DNA of 64,000 bases from Rathayibacter caricis DSM 15933 (GTDB lineage Bacteria; Actinomycetota; Actinomycetes; Actinomycetales; Microbacteriaceae). Each line of letters starts with the position of its first letter. Positions within the stretch are counted from its first letter, which is position 1. The stretch lies in contig NZ_PZPL01000001.1 of the NCBI RefSeq assembly GCF_003044275.1, positions 682,001 to 746,000 on the forward strand, in the 5' to 3' direction. This document shows, in pieces, positions 8,062 through 16,123 of this stretch. The position numbers were made by a program, and so were the translations under genes. The notes beneath the pieces were generated by a model. The model ran no database searches. It saw nothing but the letters and a program-made list of their open reading frames with translations, and was not told the DNA's origin.

Positions 8062-8335
8062 TCTGCAGGTAACGGTTCGATCTGCAGGGGTGCCGATCTG
8101 CAGGACTTCGCGCCGTCTGCAGGGGATCGACGTGCGATCTGCAGGGGATCCTCGCGGGAGAGCGCGTTCCTCCGCTCGCAGGAGTCGGAATCTCGCGGAT
8201 CCCCTGCAGATCGTGCAGATGCCTGTAGATCGTGCGAGCGCCTGCAGATCGTGCAGATGCCTTCAGATCGGACAGGTGCCTGCAGACGGTGCGAATGCCT
8301 GCAAATCGGACGGGGGCCTGCAGATCGTGCAGGCG
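8062..8335. repeat. 19-bp tandem repeat array with inverted counterpart, inside a sugar ABC operon
   Basis: Seven head-to-tail 19-bp units begin at 8203, 8222, 8241, 8260, 8279, 8298 and 8317, with consensus CCTGCAGATCGTGCAGATG. On the other side of a 45-bp centre, five TCTGCAGG cores at 8062, 8081, 8097, 8116 and 8138 run in the opposite orientation with roughly the same period. GATCTGCAGGGGATCC and its reverse complement form a perfect 16-bp junction. In the operon mRNA this gap (8008-8377) would fold into long alternative stems between the binding-protein and permease cistrons. There are no spacers, so it is not CRISPR. Confidence 0.85.
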
Positions 8336-8377
8336 ACCGGAGGCGACAGGTCGGGTCCCGCCGCCTCCGGCGCGCGG

Positions 8378-9625
8378 CTACTTCGCGTTCGCGGTGTCGA
8401 GCGCGTCCTGCAGGTTCGTCTGCAGGTCGGCGAGGATCGCCTCCGGGTCGCCCGACGCCAGGCCCTCAAGGGCGGAGTTGAAGTCGGTGATCACGGTGGC
8501 GGCGCCCGCGAAGGCGACCGGGCTGACGGCGTAGTCGTTGCCCGACACGAAGGCGGCGTTCTCGGGGTACTTCGTCGCGTACTCCGCGGCGCCCGTCTCG
8601 GTCGAGGGGATCACTCCGAACGCGTCCGAGAACGCGAGCTGTTGCTCGTCGGCGGTGAGGGACTCGACGAGCGACTGCGCCTGCTCCGCGGTCTCGCTGC
8701 CGACCGGGATGCCCCAGCAGTTGCTGAAGGTGAAGGTCGACTTGCCACCGGGGCCCGCGGGGAGCTCGGCGACGGTGTAATTCACGTCGGGGTAGTCGGC
8801 CTCGAGCGCGCCGTTGATCCACGGGCCCTCGATGACCATCGCGGCGGCGCCCTTGCCGAACGCCTCCCCGGACCAGCCGGAGTCGAGGTCGGCCGGGAAC
8901 TTCAGCGTCCCGTCGGTCAGCAGCTTCTTCACCTCGGTGAGCCCGGCCACGTTCTCGGGAGTGTCCGCGGTGACGGTCTCGCCGTCCTCGGACAGCAGCG
9001 AGCCGCCGGCCTGGTTCATGAAGGTGCCGATGCGCGCGTACTCGGCGCCGAAGGAGAGTCCGGTCACTCCGCTCGCGGTGAGCTTCGCCGCAGCCGACTC
9101 GAGGCCCGCCCAGTCGGTCGGGATGTCGGCGTCGGTGAGACCGGCGGCCGCCCAGAGGTCGGTGTTGATGACGAGACCCAGCGTCGAGAAGTCCTTCGGC
9201 TCGCAGTAGAACTGGTCGTCGTAGGTGAACGCCTCGCGCAGCGCCGGGTAGAACGCGTCGGCGTTCCCGGCGTCCTGCGCGTAGGGCTCGAGGTAGCGGT
9301 TGCTCGCGTAGGTCTGGAACTGGTCCCAGCTCATGTAGAAGAGGTCGGGCGGGTTGCCTCCCGAGAAGCCCTGGCCGAGCTGCTGCGTCAGGTCGCTGGC
9401 GGCGACGACCTCGACGGTGGTGCCGTTCTCCTCGCCCCAGGCGTTCACGGCGTCGGTGACCGCGGTGGTCTCGGCGTCACCGGACGAGCCGATCATCACC
9501 GTGAGTCCGGCGTCGGACGACGAGTCGGAGGAGGAGCCGCCGCTCGAGCAGGCGGCGAGAGTGACCGCGAGGCCGCTCGCGAGGATCGCGGCACCCCAGC
9601 GTGCCGCGGTGGAGGTGGATGTCAT
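8378..9625 (-). CDS. Sugar ABC transporter solute-binding lipoprotein
   Basis: A 415-residue extracellular binding protein. The signal peptide ends in the lipobox TLAACSSGGSS, so it is lipid-anchored outside the membrane. The body follows the type 1 (maltose-binding-like) fold, with the typical FEGPWINGA-like segment (here VIEGPWINGAL) and NGPWNVS-type ligand loops. It delivers a carbohydrate to the two permeases downstream. The start is ATG 9625, seven bases after AAAGG; an in-frame ATG ten codons earlier is less likely. The gene follows lacI by 55 bp on the same strand and is probably co-transcribed with it. Confidence 0.9.
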   Translation of the reverse strand: MTSTSTAARWGAAILASGLAVTLAACSSGGSSSDSSSDAGLTVMIGSSGDAETTAVTDAVNAWGEENGTTVEVVAASDLTQQLGQGFSGGNPPDLFYMSWDQFQTYASNRYLEPYAQDAGNADAFYPALREAFTYDDQFYCEPKDFSTLGLVINTDLWAAAGLTDADIPTDWAGLESAAAKLTASGVTGLSFGAEYARIGTFMNQAGGSLLSEDGETVTADTPENVAGLTEVKKLLTDGTLKFPADLDSGWSGEAFGKGAAAMVIEGPWINGALEADYPDVNYTVAELPAGPGGKSTFTFSNCWGIPVGSETAEQAQSLVESLTADEQQLAFSDAFGVIPSTETGAAEYATKYPENAAFVSGNDYAVSPVAFAGAATVITDFNSALEGLASGDPEAILADLQTNLQDALDTANAK

Positions 9626-9680
9626 GGCCTGACCTTTCGTGATCGGGAGGTGCACCGGGAGGTGCTCGGGGCTGTGGGAG

Positions 9681-10709
9681 TCAGAGGTGGAGGGGAGTCC
9701 GCACGACGAGGTGCGGCTCGACGAGGCGGTGGGCCTCTCCGGAGGCGAGCTCGCGGTGCACGATGTCGTCGCCGCGCTCGCCGAGGAGCAGCTCGAGGGC
9801 GCCGGCCGCGACCGCGCCGAGGTCCTGCTCGACGCTCGAGAGGCCGACGGCGGCGGCGACCGGGGTGTTGTCGAAGCCGACGATCGAGAGGTCGGGGCGG
9901 CCGACGGCGACGGCGGCCATCGAGGCGCCGAGCGCGAGGGAGTCCGAGACGCAGACCAGACCGTCGACCGCGGGGTTCGCCTCGAGGAACGCGATCGCGG
10001 CGGACCGGGCCTGCTGCACGTCGTCCTCCGCCTCGGCCCGCAGCAGTGCGACTCCGGGGAACCGCTCCCCCATGACCCGCTCCCAGCCGTTGCGGCGGTC
10101 GTCGCCGGTCGCGGATCCGCTCGGCCAGCCGAAGAACGCGACGGTCGCGCACCCCTCGTCGGCGAGGTGCCGGCTGGCCTGCGCGACTCCGGAGGCGCCG
10201 TCGACGTCGACCCAGAGGTGCTGCGGATCGCCCTGGTCGTCCAGCCCCCAGGGGCGGCCGAACGTCACGAAGGGCACGCCCTGCTCGCGGAGCCACGCGG
10301 TGCGCGGGTCGCCGTAGAAGGTCGAGGTGAGGACGAAGGCGTCCACGTCGGCCCCGTCGCGGAGCCGTCCGATCTGCGCGATCTCGTCCTCGGGGGTGCT
10401 CGCCGTGTAGAGCAGGATCCGCATGCCGCGGGCATCCGCCTGCTCGGTCACGGCGTGGAGGAACCGGTCGAGCAGGCTGCCGGAGATACCGTCGAGCACG
10501 CGGTCCATCCGCACGCCGATGGTGCCCGACTTGCGGGTGCGCAGGCGGCGGGCGGAGGCGTGCGGCCGGTACTTGAGGTCGGCGATGGCCTTCTCGACGC
10601 GCTCGCGGGTGCCGGGACGCACGATCGACGGGCTGTTGAGCACGTTCGAGACGGTCTGGCGCGAGACTCCGGCGGCGCGGGCCACGTCTTCGACGGTCGG
10701 CAGTGCCAT
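9681..10709 (-). CDS. LacI family transcriptional regulator
   Basis: A 342-residue repressor. The N-terminal helix-turn-helix reads TVEDVARAAGVSRQTVSNVLN (residues 5-25), followed by the hinge and a periplasmic-binding-protein-like effector domain (residues 60-340) with SIVGFDNTP. The start at 10709 puts GAGGAGG upstream and gives the conserved short N-terminus. It heads the minus-strand sugar uptake genes and is divergent from the glucosidase gene. A perfect palindrome in the divergent region is the likely operator, so it probably represses both directions until sugar binds. Confidence 0.93.
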   Translation of the reverse strand: MALPTVEDVARAAGVSRQTVSNVLNSPSIVRPGTRERVEKAIADLKYRPHASARRLRTRKSGTIGVRMDRVLDGISGSLLDRFLHAVTEQADARGMRILLYTASTPEDEIAQIGRLRDGADVDAFVLTSTFYGDPRTAWLREQGVPFVTFGRPWGLDDQGDPQHLWVDVDGASGVAQASRHLADEGCATVAFFGWPSGSATGDDRRNGWERVMGERFPGVALLRAEAEDDVQQARSAAIAFLEANPAVDGLVCVSDSLALGASMAAVAVGRPDLSIVGFDNTPVAAAVGLSSVEQDLGAVAAGALELLLGERGDDIVHRELASGEAHRLVEPHLVVRTPLHL

Positions 10710-10768
10710 GCGTCCTCCTCGACGGGTCCGGGTGCGGTTCGATCGTTCCAACACGGCGGCGAGCGCCG

Positions 10769-10798
10769 ATTTGATCGATCAAATGCGAGTGCTACATT
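10769..10798 (+). promoter_or_regulatory. LacI-type operator overlapping a sigma-70-like promoter
   Basis: ATTTGATCGATCAAAT (10769-10784) is a perfect 16-bp palindrome with the central CG typical of LacI-family operators. Its TTGATC (10771-10776) can act as a -35 box, with TACATT (10793-10798) as -10 at 16-bp spacing, reading toward the glucosidase gene. Bound repressor would cover the -35. The position between lacI and the glucosidase gene also permits autoregulation. Confidence 0.7.
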
Positions 10799-10898
10799 AC
10801 CTCCGACCGCGGTGCTGTCAACCGGCAGCCACCGACGGCCCGATCCCGTAGGCGCTGCACGACGCGGCCCGCACCGACGATTCAGTGAGGAGTCGACC

Positions 10899-12920
10899 GT
10901 GACGACCGAGCGCGACGACCGCAGCAGCACGCCCCTCCAGCCCCTCCTCCACGAGGCCGTCGTCCTCCTCCGCGCCCCCTCGCAGCTGTGGTGCGACGAG
11001 ACGGGCGAGCTCGGCGCGCAGCCGATCCACGGGCTCTACCACGGCGACGTCCGCGTGCTCGCCGCAGCGTCCCTTCTCGTCGGCGGGCTCCCCCTCGAGC
11101 CGATCGCGGCCGGACGCGACGGGGCCTCCTCCGCCCGCTTCACCGGCCTGGCCCGCCGCCTCGACGACGCGTCGGCGGATCCCCGGTTCCGCGTCGTCCG
11201 CACGCGCGCCGTCTCGGCGGGATCGCTCCGCGAGAGCATCCGCCTCGAGTCGGCCCTGGCCGAGGAGGTCGCCACGCGACTCGACCTCGCGCTCGAGCCC
11301 GACTTCTCCCTCGTGCACGTCGTGAAGGCCGGCCTGCGCGACGACGTCGACGTCCGCACCGAGGCGGGCGACGGATCCGTCGTGTGGACCTCGGGCAGCG
11401 CCCGCGCCGAGGTGCGCGCCCCGGGCGCCGCGATCGCGACAGGAGCGAGCACCACGCTCTCCTGGGACGTCGTGGTCCCGGCCCGCGGCACCGTCGAGGT
11501 CGAGTGGAGCATCGCGATGGAGGACTCCGCCGCGGTCGTCGCCGGAGCCCCCGGCCCCGCGGAGTGGAGCGGTACGACGGTCGACGCGGGCGACTCCCGC
11601 CTCGCGTCCTGGTGCCGCGTCGCCCTCGACGACCTCGACGCCCTGCGGATGGTCACCGTCGACCGTCCGGACGAGCCGTTCCTGGCCGCCGGCGCGCCCT
11701 GGTTCTTCACCCTCTTCGGCCGCGACTCGATCTGGGCGGCGCGGATGCTCCTCCCGCTGGGCACCGGGATCGCCGGCTCGACCCTGCGCGTGCTCGCGGG
11801 GCTCCAGGGCACCGAGCACGTGGCCGGCACCGCCGAGCAGCCCGGCAAGATCATGCACGAGCTGCGCTCGACGACGCTCGAGATCCCGGGCGAGGGCGTC
11901 TCGCTCCCCCCTCTCTACTTCGGCACCGTCGACGCCACGGCGCTCTGGGTCTGCCTGCTGCACGACGCCTGGCGCTGGGGGCTCCCCGACTCCGAGGTCG
12001 AGGCCCTGCTGCCCGCGCTCGAGGCGGCGCTGCGCTGGCTCCGCGACGACGGCGACTCCGACGGCGACGGCCTGCTCGAGTACGTCGACACAACCGGGCA
12101 CGGCCTCGCCAACCAGGGCTGGAAGGACTCGGGCGACTCGATCCAGTGGCGCGACGGCACCCTGGCCGAGGGCCCCATCGCGCTCTGCGAGGTGCAGGCC
12201 TACGCCTACGAGGCGGCGATCGGAGGCGCGGCGCTGCTCGAGCGGTTCGGCCGCGACGGAGCCGCGTGGCGCGAGTGGGCGGCGGACCTGAAGGAGCGGT
12301 TCGCCCGGTCGTTCTGGATCGACACGGCCGACGGCGGCTACCCGGCGATCGCCCTCGATGCGCGGAAGCGCCCCGTCGACACGGTCACGAGCAACATCGG
12401 TCACCTTCTGGGCACCGGGATCCTGCCGCCCGACCGCGCCGCGCGCGTGGCCGAGCTGCTGGTCTCGCCCGAGCTCTCCTCCGGCTACGGCCTGCGCACC
12501 ATGTCGACCGACTCCGACGGCTACTGGCCGCTCTCGTACCACGGAGGAACGGTCTGGGCCCACGACACCGCCATCGCCGTCACGGGGCTGGCTCGCGACG
12601 GCTTCGGGGCCGAGGCGACGACGCTCGCGCGGGGCCTGCTCGCCGCCGCCGAGGGCTTCGACTACCGGATGCCCGAGCTGCACTCGGGCGATTCCGCCGC
12701 CGAGGCGCCCGCGCCGGTGCCCTACCCCGCCGCCTGCCGTCCGCAGGCCTGGTCGGCGGCCGCGGCCGTGGGAGTGCTGTCGGCGGCGCTGGGGCTCGCG
12801 CCGGGCGGGGAGACGCTCGTCGTCGCTCCGATCTCGCCCGCCCTCGCCGGGCCGATCCGGGTCGACGGGATCCGCCACCGCGGGTCCGTCGTGGCGGTGG
12901 ACTGGGACGGGCGCGTCTGA
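10899..12920 (+). CDS. Glycogen-debranching-type glucosidase (amylo-alpha-1,6-glucosidase family)
   Basis: A 673-residue cytoplasmic enzyme. The N-terminal third (about residues 25-220) is the GDE_N_bis-type beta domain (LWCDETGELG, GLYHGDVRVL). The rest is an alpha/alpha barrel with WFFTLFGRDSIW near residue 265 and NQGWKDSGDS near 405, the acid-bearing loops of GH63/GH15-like enzymes. It probably releases glucose or a related sugar from the oligosaccharide imported by the neighbouring ABC system. GTG 10899 lies eight bases after GGAG. It is divergent from lacI and controlled through the palindrome at 10769. Confidence 0.85.
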   Translation: MTTERDDRSSTPLQPLLHEAVVLLRAPSQLWCDETGELGAQPIHGLYHGDVRVLAAASLLVGGLPLEPIAAGRDGASSARFTGLARRLDDASADPRFRVVRTRAVSAGSLRESIRLESALAEEVATRLDLALEPDFSLVHVVKAGLRDDVDVRTEAGDGSVVWTSGSARAEVRAPGAAIATGASTTLSWDVVVPARGTVEVEWSIAMEDSAAVVAGAPGPAEWSGTTVDAGDSRLASWCRVALDDLDALRMVTVDRPDEPFLAAGAPWFFTLFGRDSIWAARMLLPLGTGIAGSTLRVLAGLQGTEHVAGTAEQPGKIMHELRSTTLEIPGEGVSLPPLYFGTVDATALWVCLLHDAWRWGLPDSEVEALLPALEAALRWLRDDGDSDGDGLLEYVDTTGHGLANQGWKDSGDSIQWRDGTLAEGPIALCEVQAYAYEAAIGGAALLERFGRDGAAWREWAADLKERFARSFWIDTADGGYPAIALDARKRPVDTVTSNIGHLLGTGILPPDRAARVAELLVSPELSSGYGLRTMSTDSDGYWPLSYHGGTVWAHDTAIAVTGLARDGFGAEATTLARGLLAAAEGFDYRMPELHSGDSAAEAPAPVPYPAACRPQAWSAAAAVGVLSAALGLAPGGETLVVAPISPALAGPIRVDGIRHRGSVVAVDWDGRV

Positions 12921-12945
12921 GCCTCGGCCGTCAGGGCAGCCGTCG

Positions 12946-14037
12946 TCAGGGCAGCCGCGCCACCACCGCGCGCGCGATGGTGCGCCCCGAACGGTTCGCT
13001 CCGATGGTCGAGGCCGTCGGTCCGTAGCCCGCGAAGAACACCCGCGGGTCGGTGAGGGACGCGCCGTTCGCGACGGCGACTCCGCCCTCGCGCTCGCGCA
13101 GTCCGAGCGGCGCCAGGTGGCGCAGCTCCGGTCGGAATCCCGTCGCCCAGATGATCGCGTCGGCGCGCGTGAAGCTCCCGTCGGGCCAGCGCACGCCGTC
13201 CTCCTCGATCGAGCGGAACACGCCCCGCTCGCGGAGCACCCCGCGCTCGATCCCGGCCACGACCCTCCGGGTGCGCTGCACACCGGTGCCGCCGACGATG
13301 CTCGGCAGGGCACGGCCGGCCCGCGCCGCGCGGTCCTGCTCGGCCACCGCCTCCACCGCCGACTCGAAGGCGAGCTGCTCGCCGTCGCGGAACTCGACCG
13401 GGCGCCGCGTCGCCCAGGTGACCGAGCGCGCGACCCGCTCGAGTTCGAGCAGGAAGCCGATCGCCGAGGTGCCGCCGCCCACGACGACGACCTGCTTGCC
13501 CGCGAAGTCCTCGGCCCGCACGTACTCCGTGGTGTCGATCTGCACGCCCCTGAAGCGGTCGCGGCCCGGGTAGTAGGGCACGAACGGCGAGCCCCAGGTC
13601 CCGGTCGCGTTCACGACGAGGCGGGCGTGCTCGACGGCGCGGTCCGTCTCGATCACCAGAGCGGAGGAACGGTCGCCCGGTATCGCACTCGTGACGCTCC
13701 GCACCGCCTCGGGACGCCGGACGGGCAGCTCGTAGGCCCGCTCGTAGGCGCCGTAGTACTCCGTGACCACGTCGCGCGCCGGACGGCGCCGATCGGCGGT
13801 CGAGAACGAGAGGCCCATCCGGTCCATGCCGGGCAGATCGTGCACGCGGTGCGCCGACCCCAGCCGCAGCGCCTCCCAGCGGAACTGCCACGCACCTCCG
13901 GGCTCGGGCCCGCGGTCGAGGACCACCAGGTCACGGCCGGATTCGAGCCCCAGGCGCCGCAGGTAGTAGGCCACGGCGAGACCGGCCTGACCGGCGCCGA
14001 TCACCACGACGGAGCGCTGCGCGGAGGCACGGTCCAC
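12946..14037 (-). CDS. Flavin-containing monooxygenase-like FAD/NAD(P)H oxidoreductase
   Basis: A 363-residue two-dinucleotide-binding flavoprotein. FAD site GAGQAG (14-19), a second Rossmann motif VVVGGGTSAIG near residue 190 for NAD(P)H, and ATGFRPELRHL near 306, a motif shared by YUCCA/FMO-type and CzcO-like enzymes. No signal or membrane segment. It could oxygenate a small nucleophilic substrate or reduce a partner protein; the substrate is unknown. It starts at GTG 14037. The stop lies in a duplicated stretch (GTCAGGGCAGCCG twice, 12930-12957), convergent with the glucosidase gene. Confidence 0.85.
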   Translation of the reverse strand: MDRASAQRSVVVIGAGQAGLAVAYYLRRLGLESGRDLVVLDRGPEPGGAWQFRWEALRLGSAHRVHDLPGMDRMGLSFSTADRRRPARDVVTEYYGAYERAYELPVRRPEAVRSVTSAIPGDRSSALVIETDRAVEHARLVVNATGTWGSPFVPYYPGRDRFRGVQIDTTEYVRAEDFAGKQVVVVGGGTSAIGFLLELERVARSVTWATRRPVEFRDGEQLAFESAVEAVAEQDRAARAGRALPSIVGGTGVQRTRRVVAGIERGVLRERGVFRSIEEDGVRWPDGSFTRADAIIWATGFRPELRHLAPLGLREREGGVAVANGASLTDPRVFFAGYGPTASTIGANRSGRTIARAVVARLP

Positions 14038-14228
14038 GCTGCTCCCCCCGTCGTCGAGGGGCCGCCTCGATCCGGATGCCCAGGGCCCGGAGTGGCGTGT
14101 GCCCCGTCTGCTAAACTACCGGGTAGATTTCACTGTTCTCAGTTCATCGTTCGTAACCACGTCGTTGATAACCACTTCCCCAGCCGGCTTCATCGCCCGT
14201 CTGGCCTGTCATCGTGAGGGGGTCACCC

Positions 14229-14426
14229 ATGGGGCGCGGCCGTCAGAAGGCGAAGAACACCAAGATCGCCCGTGAGCTGAAGTCGTTCAGCCCGGCGGTC
14301 GATTACAGCGCGCTGGAGCGAGAGCTCAGCCACCCGGACGAGCCGGACTACTCGAAGTGGATCGACGCCGAGGACGACGGCGACGACACCGACTTCGTCG
14401 AGGAGCAGCACCAGAAGCGTGCGTGA
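14229..14426 (+). CDS. DUF3073 domain protein
   Basis: A 65-residue protein opening MGRGRQKAKNTKIARELK, the signature of DUF3073, a small actinobacterial family of unknown function with a basic head and acidic tail. In many actinobacteria (for example Mycobacterium tuberculosis Rv0810c beside purM) it neighbours purM; here purM is 10 kb away. ATG 14229 follows GTGAGGGGG. Its last 8 bases overlap the NUDIX gene downstream. Confidence 0.93.
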   Translation: MGRGRQKAKNTKIARELKSFSPAVDYSALERELSHPDEPDYSKWIDAEDDGDDTDFVEEQHQKRA

Positions 14427-15024
14427 CGCATCGTCGTCGTCGGGGTCGTCCGGTTCGGGCGGCCCCGACGTCGTTTCCGGAGTGGTCGAGCAGCTGTCCA
14501 CACGCGTCGCCTACGAGACGCCGTGGATCCGCGTCCGCGAGGACGAGGTGCTCTGGCCCGGCGGGAGCACGGGCGTCTACTCGGTCGTCGAGCGCGACGA
14601 CTACGCCCTGGTCCTCCCCCGCGAGGGTGACGGATTCTGGCTGGTCGAGCAGTTCCGCTACCCGATCGGTCGTCGCGCCTGGGAGTTCCCGGCGGGCGGC
14701 TGGCCGCACGGCTCCGCAGGCGGCGACGCCCTCGCGCTGGCACGCGCCGAGCTCCGCGAGGAGACGGGTCTGCGGGCGGGACGGCTCCGGCACCTCGGCC
14801 GGTTGAGCGAGGCGTACGGCTTCGTCGCCCAGTCCGTCGACGTCTTCCTCGCCGAGGAGCTCGAGCACGGCGAGCACGCCCGTGAGGCCACCGAGTCCGA
14901 CATGGTGCAGCGGTGGTTCGCGGACCACGAGGTCGCCGAGTTGATCCGCGGCGGCGCGATGATCGAGACGGCCGCGGTCGCGGCACTCGGGCTCTTCTGG
15001 ATGGACCGCGGCCTGGTCCCGTGA
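14419..15024 (+). CDS. NUDIX hydrolase, ADP-ribose pyrophosphatase-like
   Basis: A 201-residue NUDIX protein. The box is centred on residues 93-120: EFPAGGWPHG followed by RAELREETGL, which supplies the metal-binding REXXEE core. An ADP-ribose pyrophosphatase-like role is suggested by VEQFRYPIGRRAWEFPAGG, which matches that subfamily. It would hydrolyse a nucleoside diphosphate linked to another moiety. GTG 14419 overlaps the end of the DUF3073 gene by 8 bases, which implies coupled translation. The first 20 residues are Ser/Gly-rich and probably disordered. Confidence 0.85.
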   Translation: MRDASSSSGSSGSGGPDVVSGVVEQLSTRVAYETPWIRVREDEVLWPGGSTGVYSVVERDDYALVLPREGDGFWLVEQFRYPIGRRAWEFPAGGWPHGSAGGDALALARAELREETGLRAGRLRHLGRLSEAYGFVAQSVDVFLAEELEHGEHAREATESDMVQRWFADHEVAELIRGGAMIETAAVAALGLFWMDRGLVP

Positions 15025-15130
15025 GCGGATCGGCGCCGGGATCGGCTCCCGAGCTGCACATCCGCCCCGATTCCGGAGCCGTCACTCGCTCCGGACGGTC
15101 GATGTCGGTGGTCTCTGCCACGCTGGATCG

Positions 15131-16117
15131 ATGAGTCCCGTCGCCGTTCCGAGCGCCCCCTCCGGCGGCTCTCGCGGGGCGCGCCTCCCGGTCTGGCGCA
15201 GCGAGCGGCGCGGCGCCGATCTCGACGAGGCCCGCGACTTCTACCAGCGCGGGTACAACGGCTCGGGCTTCCGCGCCGAGCGCACGACGACCCCGTTCGA
15301 GTACCGCTACGCCTCGACGGGCGGCGGACCGGTCAGCCTCCACTCCGCGTCGTTCCTCGGGCACGTGCGCGGCTCGGTCGATCCGGCCGGCGTCTACGTC
15401 GTCCTGTGGCTGACCGCCGGCCGCGCGTCTGTCGACCTCGGGCGCGACGAGAACCGACTGGTCGTCGGGCGGCCCGCGATGTTCCCGACCGGGCGGCCCT
15501 TCGGCTTCGAGGCGCTCGAGTACCGCGATGCGCTCGTGCACTTCGACGCCGCCTACCTCGAGCGCGCCGCGGCCGAGCTCCACGGCTGCGAGCCCGGCCC
15601 GATCCGCTTCTCTCCCGTGGCGGACGATCCGGCTCCCTGGTGGGCCGCGGTGCGCGGACTCCGCGACACCCTCGCCGTCTCAGCCGCCCCCTCCGAGCTG
15701 CAGCGCGACTCCGCGTCGAGGTTCGCGGCCGAGGCCGCTCTGCGCACCTTCGCCCACCGCATCGTGCCGATGCCCCTCACCCCGCCGTCGGTGAGCGCCC
15801 GGCGCCTGCGCCGCGCGGTCGAGTTCGTGCACGCGAACGCCGATCTGCCCCTCGGAGTGGCCGACATCGCCGAGGCCGCCGGCCTCACGATCCGCGGACT
15901 GCAGCTCGCCTTCCAGCGCTCCTTCGGCACCACTCCGCGCCACTACCTGCGCGGAGTGCGCCTCGACCGCGCCCGTGACGAGCTGGGCGCCGCCTCCCCC
16001 GGAGAGCTCGTCGTCGGAGACGTGGCCGCCCGCTGGGGGTTCGTCGGCGCCGGCCGCTTCGCCCAGCACTACGCGCAGCGCTTCGGCGAGCTGCCCCGGC
16101 AGACGCTGCGCCGCTGA
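15131..16117 (+). CDS. AraC family transcriptional regulator
   Basis: A 328-residue regulator. Residues 1-190 form a cupin-like sensing half (FYQRGYNGSGF, FPTGRPFGFE). Residues 215-325 carry the double helix-turn-helix: LGVADIAEAAGLTIRGLQLAFQRSFGTTPRHYL and WGFVGAGRFAQHYAQRFGELPRQTLRR, separated here only for description. The ligand and targets are unknown. It ends 6 bp from the convergent sugar dehydrogenase gene. It is separated from the NUDIX gene by 106 bp. Confidence 0.88.
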   Translation: MSPVAVPSAPSGGSRGARLPVWRSERRGADLDEARDFYQRGYNGSGFRAERTTTPFEYRYASTGGGPVSLHSASFLGHVRGSVDPAGVYVVLWLTAGRASVDLGRDENRLVVGRPAMFPTGRPFGFEALEYRDALVHFDAAYLERAAAELHGCEPGPIRFSPVADDPAPWWAAVRGLRDTLAVSAAPSELQRDSASRFAAEAALRTFAHRIVPMPLTPPSVSARRLRRAVEFVHANADLPLGVADIAEAAGLTIRGLQLAFQRSFGTTPRHYLRGVRLDRARDELGAASPGELVVGDVAARWGFVGAGRFAQHYAQRFGELPRQTLRR

Positions 16118-16123
16118 CGCCCG

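Noticed and set aside
8203..8335. CRISPR array
   Set aside because: The 19-bp units abut with no unique spacers, and no cas genes are present.
9639..10898. Extension of the glucosidase frame through the lacI gene
   Set aside because: It is antisense to lacI; the family match begins near 10900 and GTG 10899 has a ribosome site.
14038..14228. tRNA or structured RNA before DUF3073
   Set aside because: Only a 5-bp CTACC/GGTAG dyad near 14116 is visible; no cloverleaf can be drawn.
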